NCBI GenBank assembly: GCA_002763155.1
Contig: PFCU01000021.1
Location: 1 to 6,155 of the forward strand
Length of the DNA stretch: 6,155 nt
Source: Candidatus Pacearchaeota archaeon CG10_big_fil_rev_8_21_14_0_10_30_48
GTDB taxonomy: Archaea; Nanobdellota; Nanobdellia; Pacearchaeales; GW2011-AR1
Direction of reading: 5' to 3'
In this document: piece by piece, positions 1 to 3,213 of the stretch
Numbering within the stretch: position 1 is the first letter of the stretch
How the letters are laid out: each line of letters begins with the position of its first letter
Made by a program: the position numbers and the translations under genes
Notes under the pieces: model-generated
Database searches by the model: none
What the model saw: the letters and a program-made list of their open reading frames with translations, nothing else
What the model was told of the DNA's origin: nothing

Positions 1-2
1 CG

Positions 3-131
3 ATAGGTGCACCGTTAGCTACGCCTCTTGGTTTAGGAGCATTAGGTTTAGGAATTGGAATCGCAGGAATCTATAAACTCTCAAGAAAAAAAGATTCAGA
101 TGATGATTCTACTAAAAATCATTTTGATTAA
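3..131 (+). CDS. C-terminal fragment of a probable membrane-anchored protein
   Basis: Only the last 42 codons are present; the gene begins upstream of the window. The visible protein ends in a hydrophobic Gly/Leu/Ala/Ile stretch of about 20 residues (fragment residues 4-23). Next come a basic patch (KLSRKK) and an Asp-rich hydrophilic tail that stops at TAA 129-131. A hydrophobic segment followed by positive charges suggests a C-terminal membrane anchor with a cytoplasmic tail, which is common on archaeal surface proteins. That reading is inferred from composition alone. The other two forward frames are closed by stops (TAG at 4-6; TAA after codon 25 of frame 2), which supports this frame. 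The family cannot be identified from so short a piece. Confidence 0.5.
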   Translation: MGAPLATPLGLGALGLGIGIAGIYKLSRKKDSDDDSTKNHFD

Positions 132-143
132 TTTTTATTTTTA
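131..143 (+). terminator. T-rich stretch after the first gene, possible archaeal terminator
   Basis: Directly after the stop codon of the partial first gene there are two runs of five T separated by one A (132-142). A further run of six T follows at 154-159. Archaeal RNA polymerase can terminate at T runs in the non-template strand without a hairpin, so this is a plausible end for the upstream transcript. In DNA this AT-rich the signal is weak on its own. Confidence 0.35.
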
Positions 144-150
144 GATAACT

Positions 151-193
151 TTCTTTTTTATTGAAATGAAAGATAAGAATGATGAAAAATATT
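151..193 (+). repeat. Left copy of direct repeat; relic of a HEPN/DUF357 gene junction
   Basis: Bases 151-176 match 1159-1183 at every position except one extra T in a T run; 155-176 is an exact 22-base match to 1162-1183. In the right copy this sequence encodes the HEPN protein's last residues (FFLLK-stop) and the DUF357 start (MKDK). The left copy also carries an ATG at 166 that opens MKDKNDEKY-stop (166-195), resembling the DUF357 N-terminus MKDKITKEKLEKY with four codons missing. The shared TGAAAAATATT at 183-193 and 1202-1212 extends the similarity. I therefore read it as a degraded duplicate of the HEPN/DUF357 junction, left by duplication or insertion of the MNT-HEPN pair. It is not expected to encode a functional protein. 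Confidence 0.65.
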
Positions 194-222
194 AACTTAT
201 TAATGAATAAGAATTTTTCATC
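181..222. repeat. 10-bp perfect inverted repeat upstream of the MNT promoter
   Basis: GATGAAAAAT at 181-190 is the exact reverse complement of ATTTTTCATC at 213-222, with 22 bases between the arms. The right arm ends six bases before the TATA box at 229. The position suits an operator for autoregulation, for example by the winged-helix domain of the downstream MNT protein. A stem-loop at the end of the upstream transcript is the alternative. The left arm overlaps the DUF357-like relic, so it may owe part of its sequence to that duplication. Confidence 0.4.
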
Positions 223-228
223 GGAACA

Positions 229-236
229 TTTATATA
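229..236 (+). promoter_or_regulatory. TATA box of the MNT-HEPN-DUF357 operon
   Basis: TTTATATA is preceded by a purine-rich GGAACA (223-228, GGAACA spans 223-228), a reasonable BRE-like context. Transcription in Archaea starts roughly 25-27 bases after the TATA centre, which places the start near 258-261. That coincides with the GTG codon at 261 and argues for a leaderless mRNA. The TTG at 252 would lie upstream of the expected transcript start. Confidence 0.6.
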
Positions 237-260
237 CCTTTAGCAACATAATTGTTTATT

Positions 261-800
261 GTGGAACAAATATGTTTATTTAATCAAAGTATTTGGAAAG
301 TATTTGAAGTATTTGTAGACGAACCTCTTAAAATTCATTATATCAAAGAAATATCTAGAAAAATTAATCTTGCTCCTACATCTGTTAAAAAATATCTTTT
401 AGATATGGAAAAACAAAAAATATTAATGAAAAAAAAAGGTGAAAGATTTGAGGGGTATATTGCAAATCGAGATGGAGAAACTTTTTTATTTTCTAAAAAA
501 ATTTTTAATCTTGTTAAACTTAATAGTTCTGGGATTATTAATTATATTATTGAGAATATTCACCCAAAATCAATAGTTTTGTATGGCTCTTATTTTCGAG
601 GAGAAGATGTTAATGAAAGTGATATCGATTTATTTATTTTATCAAATGTTAGAAAAAATTTTGATTTAGATAAATTTGAAAAACTATTAAAAAGGAAAAT
701 CCATATAATAATCGAAAATAATTTTAAAAAAATAAATCCTAACCTTCAAATGGAAATAATAAACGGTCAAGTTTTGTTTGGATATTTAAAAAATGAATGA
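261..800 (+). CDS. Winged-helix + MNT-type nucleotidyltransferase (antitoxin-like)
   Basis: A 179-residue protein with two parts. Residues about 10-75 look like a winged-helix DNA-binding domain (KIHYIKEISRKINLAPTSVK, then a basic wing). Residues about 103-165 form a minimal nucleotidyltransferase core with the full GSx10DxD signature: G109, S110, D121, D123. The third acidic residue of the fold is not obvious; RKIHII around 146-150 sits where it would be expected. In HEPN/MNT systems such enzymes neutralise the HEPN toxin, in HepT-MntA by transferring AMP to a tyrosine. The next gene is HEPN-like and overlaps by 8 bases, so the same role is inferred here. The N-terminal domain could also repress its own promoter. 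I chose the GTG start at 261 because of the TATA spacing; an in-frame TTG at 252 would add three residues. Confidence 0.75.
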   Translation: MEQICLFNQSIWKVFEVFVDEPLKIHYIKEISRKINLAPTSVKKYLLDMEKQKILMKKKGERFEGYIANRDGETFLFSKKIFNLVKLNSSGIINYIIENIHPKSIVLYGSYFRGEDVNESDIDLFILSNVRKNFDLDKFEKLLKRKIHIIIENNFKKINPNLQMEIINGQVLFGYLKNE

Positions 801-1176
801 CGAAATTTTCAAAATAACTAAAAACGATGTTAGAGCAAATGCTTTAGTAGAAATGGCTAAAGAGCGATTTGAGGATATTAACAAGGAATCAAAAACTTAT
901 AGAATTGTGGAAGAATATTATGAAGTTATTAAAGAGCTTATTAGTGCTTTAATGTATCTCAATGGATTTAAAACTTTGAGTCACAAAATGCTTGTTATCT
1001 ATTTGGAAAGAAATTACAAAGAATTTAATAAATCAGAGATAATTTTAATTAACGAATTAAGAAAACTTCGAAATAACATTCTTTATTATGGGCAGAAAGT
1101 TGAAAAAGAATTTTTATTAAATAATAAAAAAGAATTAAATTTAATAATTAAAAAATTATTCTTTTTATTGAAATGA
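793..1176 (+). CDS. HEPN-like helical protein, partner of the MNT enzyme
   Basis: A 127-residue, predicted all-helical, Lys/Glu-rich protein starting inside the end of the MNT gene (ATG 793, MNT stop 798-800). The order MNT then HEPN, the length, the pattern ARANALVEMAKERF-like helix then VEEYYEVIKELISALMYLNG, and the late LRKLRNNILYYG motif fit the HEPN superfamily. HEPN toxins usually cut RNA with an R-x4-6-H motif. Here the motif region reads R93-N-N-I-L-Y98-Y99-G100, with tyrosines where the histidine would be; the only histidine is H64. It may be a non-catalytic or divergent HEPN, with Y98/Y99 as possible AMP acceptors. It is probably translationally coupled to the MNT gene, since no clear Shine-Dalgarno site is visible. 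Its last codons lie in the right copy of the direct repeat. Confidence 0.65.
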   Translation: MNDEIFKITKNDVRANALVEMAKERFEDINKESKTYRIVEEYYEVIKELISALMYLNGFKTLSHKMLVIYLERNYKEFNKSEIILINELRKLRNNILYYGQKVEKEFLLNNKKELNLIIKKLFFLLK

Positions 1177-1183
1177 AAGATAA
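1159..1183 (+). repeat. Right copy of direct repeat at the HEPN/DUF357 junction
   Basis: This is the partner of the copy at 151-176 and differs by one T in the T run. It covers the HEPN C-terminal codons, the ATGA overlap and the first codons of the DUF357 gene. The two copies start 1,008 bases apart and exactly bracket the MNT and HEPN genes with their promoter, so they mark the possible ends of a duplicated or inserted module. Confidence 0.65.
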
Positions 1184-1454
1184 AATAACAAAAGAAAAAC
1201 TTGAAAAATATTTTGATTTAACTAGTCGGGCTTTGAATATTGTTAAGAAGAAAATTATTAAGGGTAAGGAAAAAGAAGCTGAAGAGATAATTTCTATGGT
1301 TTCAAATTATTTGAGTGATGCGAAGCATTTTGAAAATGGAGGAAATTTTGTCGACGCATTTGCAGCTTTGAATTATGCTCATGGGTGGTTGGATGCAGGT
1401 GTCAGATTGGAGGTTTTTGATGTTGATGATGATAAATTGTTTACTGTTAAGTGA
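1173..1454 (+). CDS. DUF357 family protein
   Basis: A 93-residue helical protein that I recognise as DUF357, a small archaeal family of unknown function. The diagnostic part is YLSDAKHF (46-53), a glycine turn (56-57), AFAALNYAHGWLDAGVRL (62-79) and a terminal LFTV (89-92). Full family length is about 80-95 residues, so it looks complete. Its ATG overlaps the HEPN stop (ATGA, 1173-1176), which implies translational coupling and a shared transcript from the TATA at 229. Being the third gene of an MNT-HEPN operon suggests a functional link, for example as a binding partner, but nothing in the sequence gives an activity. The first four codons fall in the right direct repeat. The family call is firm; the function is unknown. 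Confidence 0.85.
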   Translation: MKDKITKEKLEKYFDLTSRALNIVKKKIIKGKEKEAEEIISMVSNYLSDAKHFENGGNFVDAFAALNYAHGWLDAGVRLEVFDVDDDKLFTVK

Positions 1455-1463
1455 GTAGTAAAA

Positions 1464-1471
1464 TTTATAAA
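1464..1471 (+). promoter_or_regulatory. TATA box of the antitoxin-toxin operon
   Basis: TTTATAAA lies 31 bases before the antitoxin ATG at 1495, behind a purine-rich AGTAAAA. With the usual TATA-to-start distance, transcription would begin at or within a base or two of the ATG, giving a leaderless mRNA. The gap between the DUF357 stop (1454) and this ATG is only 40 bases. Confidence 0.6.
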
Positions 1472-1489
1472 CTATAGTCAGTTATATAA
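1471..1489. promoter_or_regulatory. Two short palindromes, candidate antitoxin operator
   Basis: ACTATAGT (1471-1478) and TTATATAA (1482-1489) are perfect 8-base palindromes between the TATA box and the antitoxin start. Ribbon-helix-helix antitoxins commonly bind short palindromes in pairs and repress their own operon, so this is the natural place for such an operator. Short AT-rich palindromes also occur by chance, so the call is tentative. Confidence 0.3.
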
Positions 1490-1494
1490 TTAAT

Positions 1495-1719
1495 ATGGTA
1501 ACCACTATTCAAATTAGCGAAGAATTAAGAAAAGAATTAGCTAGTCGTAAAATTAATGATAAAGAAAAATATGAAAATATAATTTGGGATTTAATTGAAG
1601 ATAGTCTTGAATTATCAGAAGAAACAAAGAGAAATATTGAAGAATCAAGAATTCAGATTAAAAAAGGAGAAGTTTTTAGTTTGAAAGAAGTAAAAAAGAG
1701 CCTCAGTTTAAATGTATGA
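1495..1719 (+). CDS. Ribbon-helix-helix antitoxin
   Basis: A 74-residue protein. Residues 2-8 (VTTIQIS) form the expected beta strand, with helices at about 8-17 (EELRKELASR) and 24-38 (EKYENIIWDLIEDSL), giving a ribbon-helix-helix DNA-binding domain. Residues 40-74 form an acidic-then-basic, probably flexible tail that would wrap and block the toxin. The stop overlaps the toxin start by 8 bases, the classic arrangement for an antitoxin-first operon. It should dimerise, bind its own promoter (palindromes at 1471-1489) and inhibit the RelE-like toxin. The ATG at 1495 fits the TATA spacing. It resembles the VapB/RelB-like small antitoxins frequent in archaea; the exact subfamily is not assigned. 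Confidence 0.8.
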   Translation: MVTTIQISEELRKELASRKINDKEKYENIIWDLIEDSLELSEETKRNIEESRIQIKKGEVFSLKEVKKSLSLNV

Positions 1720-1963
1720 AATTATTTTTTCTAAAAAAGCAAAAATTCAATTAATTAAGTTAGATAAACTCATTCAAAAAAGAATAATTTCTGTTTTGGA
1801 GAGAGCGAGAATTCGTCCACAAGATTATTTTGAAAGATTAGTTGGGGAAAAGGCATATAAACTTCGAGCGGGAGATTATAGGATTATTGCTGATATTATT
1901 AATGAAAAATTACTTATTTTAGTTATTGAAATTGGGCATCGGAAGAATATTTATAAACATTGA
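1712..1963 (+). CDS. RelE/ParE-family toxin, probable ribosome-dependent mRNA endonuclease
   Basis: An 83-residue basic protein with the compact RelE fold pattern: N-terminal strand YEIIFSKKA, two helices (10-34), then KAYKLRAGDYRIIADI, LLILVIEIGHRKNIYKH. Residues that would correspond to the RelE active site are present: K50/R52, R57, R77 and Y81. H76 lies in the conserved GHRKN(I/V)Y ending. RelE toxins cleave mRNA in the ribosomal A site and stop translation; ParE relatives instead hit gyrase but lack this residue set. The intact set and the paired antitoxin suggest an active toxin. The start codon lies within the antitoxin end, so translation is probably coupled. Its last three codons also contain the TATA-like sequence proposed to drive pyrH. 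Confidence 0.85.
   Translation: MYEIIFSKKAKIQLIKLDKLIQKRIISVLERARIRPQDYFERLVGEKAYKLRAGDYRIIADIINEKLLILVIEIGHRKNIYKH
1950..1957 (+). promoter_or_regulatory. Probable pyrH TATA box inside the toxin gene
   Basis: TTTATAAA is the same octamer as the TATA box of the antitoxin operon. It lies 29 bases before the pyrH ATG at 1979, the spacing seen at the other leaderless starts in this window. It overlaps toxin codons I80 (last base), Y81 and K82. Because TAT-AAA also encodes a conserved Tyr-Lys of the toxin, the match could come partly from coding constraint, so the spacing is the stronger argument. Confidence 0.5.
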
Positions 1964-1967
1964 TTGG

Positions 1968-1973
1968 TTTTTT
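1968..1973 (+). terminator. T6 run after the toxin gene, possible terminator
   Basis: A run of six T lies five bases after the toxin stop and six bases before the pyrH ATG. If pyrH transcription begins near 1979, this run would lie outside the pyrH mRNA. It could then end the antitoxin-toxin transcript without affecting pyrH. Six T is a short signal, so confidence is low. Confidence 0.25.
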
Positions 1974-1978
1974 CATTA

Positions 1979-2662
1979 ATGAAAGAAAATGTGGTGATTA
2001 GTCTTGGCGGAAGTCAGATTATTAAAGATAATAAAATAAATGTTTCTTTTTTGGAAAAGTTTAAGGAAATTTTAAACAGGCATAAATCGAAGTATAATTT
2101 TATTGTTGTTTGTGGCGGTGGAAGTGTTGCGCGAATGTATATTTCTGGTTTGAAAAAACAAAGTGAGAAATTGCAGAGTTTTGCAGGGATTTCTGTTACG
2201 AGGACAAATGCGAGGTTTATGAGTTATTTTTTTGGTAATAATCAACTTGAGGGAATTCCTCATACGATGATTGATGTTAAAAAATTATTAAAAAAACAAG
2301 ATATGGTATTTTGTGGCGCTTTGGAATATCGTCCCCATCAAACAAGTGATAGCACTGCTGCGCAGATTGCGTCAGAATTAAATGCCGAGTTTGTTAATAT
2401 TACAAATGTTGATGGTTTGTATACTGGAAATCCCTCGACAAGTAAAAATGTAAAATTTATTCCGAAAATTTCTTGGAAAGAGTTTCATAAAATTGCTTCA
2501 AAGATTTCATTTAAACCTGGACAGCATTTCGTCTTAGATCAGAAAGCGTCTAAGATTATTATGGAGAAGAAAATTAAGACTTATATTGTGGGAAATAATC
2601 TTGAGAATTTGAATAAAGTATTGAATGAAAAAGATTTTAGAGGAACTCTTATTGTGGATTGA
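1979..2662 (+). CDS. pyrH: Uridylate kinase (UMP kinase), archaeal type
   Basis: A 227-residue cytoplasmic amino-acid-kinase-family enzyme that phosphorylates UMP to UDP with ATP in pyrimidine nucleotide synthesis. Visible motifs: the N-terminal VISLGGS (6-12) that binds phosphate, VVCGGGSVAR (43-52), GISVTRTNA (70-78) for the nucleotide, HQTSDSTAA (120-128) with D124, NVDGLYTGNP (143-152) and PGQHFVLDQKASKII (180-194). Length matches the archaeal family (about 220-230). Two motifs vary from the common form: HQTSDS in place of GHTTDA-like sequence, and GNP where many relatives have (K/S)DP. I start at ATG 1979 because VISLGGS then falls at the usual position and a TATA box lies 29 bases upstream. 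A TTG at 1964, just after the toxin stop, would add five atypical residues. Although close behind the toxin gene, it probably has its own promoter. Confidence 0.92.
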   Translation: MKENVVISLGGSQIIKDNKINVSFLEKFKEILNRHKSKYNFIVVCGGGSVARMYISGLKKQSEKLQSFAGISVTRTNARFMSYFFGNNQLEGIPHTMIDVKKLLKKQDMVFCGALEYRPHQTSDSTAAQIASELNAEFVNITNVDGLYTGNPSTSKNVKFIPKISWKEFHKIASKISFKPGQHFVLDQKASKIIMEKKIKTYIVGNNLENLNKVLNEKDFRGTLIVD

Positions 2663-2716
2663 TTGCCCTTCTTGGACAAATAAAGGTTATATCCTGTGTT
2701 GAGTTTTAGGACAGAA

Positions 2717-2724
2717 TATTTAAA
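2717..2724 (+). promoter_or_regulatory. TATA box of the rnp3-pheS-pheT operon
   Basis: TATTTAAA behind the purine-rich ACAGAA (2711-2716) lies 29 bases before the ATG at 2746. The spacing again predicts a leaderless transcript starting at or next to the ATG. The 83-base gap between pyrH and this gene holds no other gene or convincing structured RNA. Confidence 0.55.
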
Positions 2725-2727
2725 CTA

Positions 2728-2740
2728 TTTTTCTTTCTTT
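2728..2740 (+). terminator. Pyrimidine/T-rich tract between pyrH and rnp3, possible terminator
   Basis: The tract reads T5-C-T3-C-T3, starts four bases after the TATA box and ends before the expected transcript start at about 2746. It could terminate the pyrH transcript while staying outside the next mRNA, as proposed for the T6 run before pyrH. It could equally be an AT-rich promoter melting region. Confidence 0.25.
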
Positions 2741-2745
2741 ATAAT

Positions 2746-3207
2746 ATGAAATTAATCAATGAAAAAGATATTGGTAAGATTGGCCAGATAATTTCTTCGA
2801 TAATTAATAGCGGAGAAAAGATTGTAGTTCTTGCAGGAAATGAGGAATTCAATCGGAAGGTTTTAGAAAAAAAGGATATTGATGTGCTTTTATTTTCGAA
2901 TTTGTATGGTAAAGATAAATTGAAACAAAGAGATTCTGGATTAAATCAGGTTTTGTGCAAACTTGCAAACAAAAATGATATTGCTATAGGGGTTGATTTA
3001 AAACAACTTGATTCTGGAAGCGATTTTGATAAATCTGTTTATCTCGCAAGACTGATGCAAAATATTCGGCTTTGTAAAAAATTTAAGGTTAAAATGATAA
3101 TTATAAATGTAAAAGAGAATAACAAAAAAGATTTAAATAGCTTTTTGCTGACTTTAGGTATGGACACAAAAATGGCTAAATCTGCTGTTGAAAATTCTTT
3201 TAGTTAA
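2746..3207 (+). CDS. rnp3: RNase P protein component 3 (Rpp30 homologue), short form
   Basis: A 153-residue protein recognised as the archaeal Rpp30 subunit, which pairs with Pop5 and the RNase P RNA to remove 5' leaders from pre-tRNAs. The family hallmark is KLKQRDSGLNQVLCKLANKN (58-77), followed by DIAIGVDL, then ARLMQNIRLCKKFKVKMIIINV (101-122) and a C-terminal LLTLGMDTKMAKSAV (134-148). The fold is an incomplete TIM barrel. Archaeal Rpp30 proteins usually run to about 190-240 residues. This one lacks the usual N-terminal start of the form FVDLV followed by a first strand and helix, and it has lost the common serine/arginine pair after the MIII strand. The ATG at 2746 agrees with the TATA spacing, so the short N-terminus appears genuine. 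It is followed after six bases by pheS, very likely in one operon. Confidence 0.88.
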   Translation: MKLINEKDIGKIGQIISSIINSGEKIVVLAGNEEFNRKVLEKKDIDVLLFSNLYGKDKLKQRDSGLNQVLCKLANKNDIAIGVDLKQLDSGSDFDKSVYLARLMQNIRLCKKFKVKMIIINVKENNKKDLNSFLLTLGMDTKMAKSAVENSFS

Positions 3208-3213
3208 ATTCCG

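Noticed and set aside
179..185. ATGATGA resembling a C box of a C/D guide RNA
   Set aside because: No CTGA D box follows at a suitable distance, and the sequence is better explained by the DUF357-like relic and the inverted repeat.
252..260. TTG at 252 as the start of the MNT gene
   Set aside because: It lies only 23 bases from the TATA box start, upstream of the predicted transcript start, whereas GTG 261 fits the spacing seen at the other genes.
1964..1978. TTG at 1964 as the start of pyrH
   Set aside because: It would add MVFSL ahead of a normal archaeal UMP kinase N-terminus and lies too close to the TATA box at 1950; ATG 1979 fits both the family and the promoter.
2072..2263. Reverse-strand reading frame of 63 codons inside pyrH
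   Set aside because: It lies wholly within the well-supported UMP kinase gene, has no recognisable motif or promoter, and its composition mirrors the opposite strand.
2692..2711. Possible hairpin TCCT...AGGA in the pyrH-rnp3 gap
   Set aside because: The stem is only four base pairs with a 12-base loop and no T run directly after it, so it is not distinguishable from chance.
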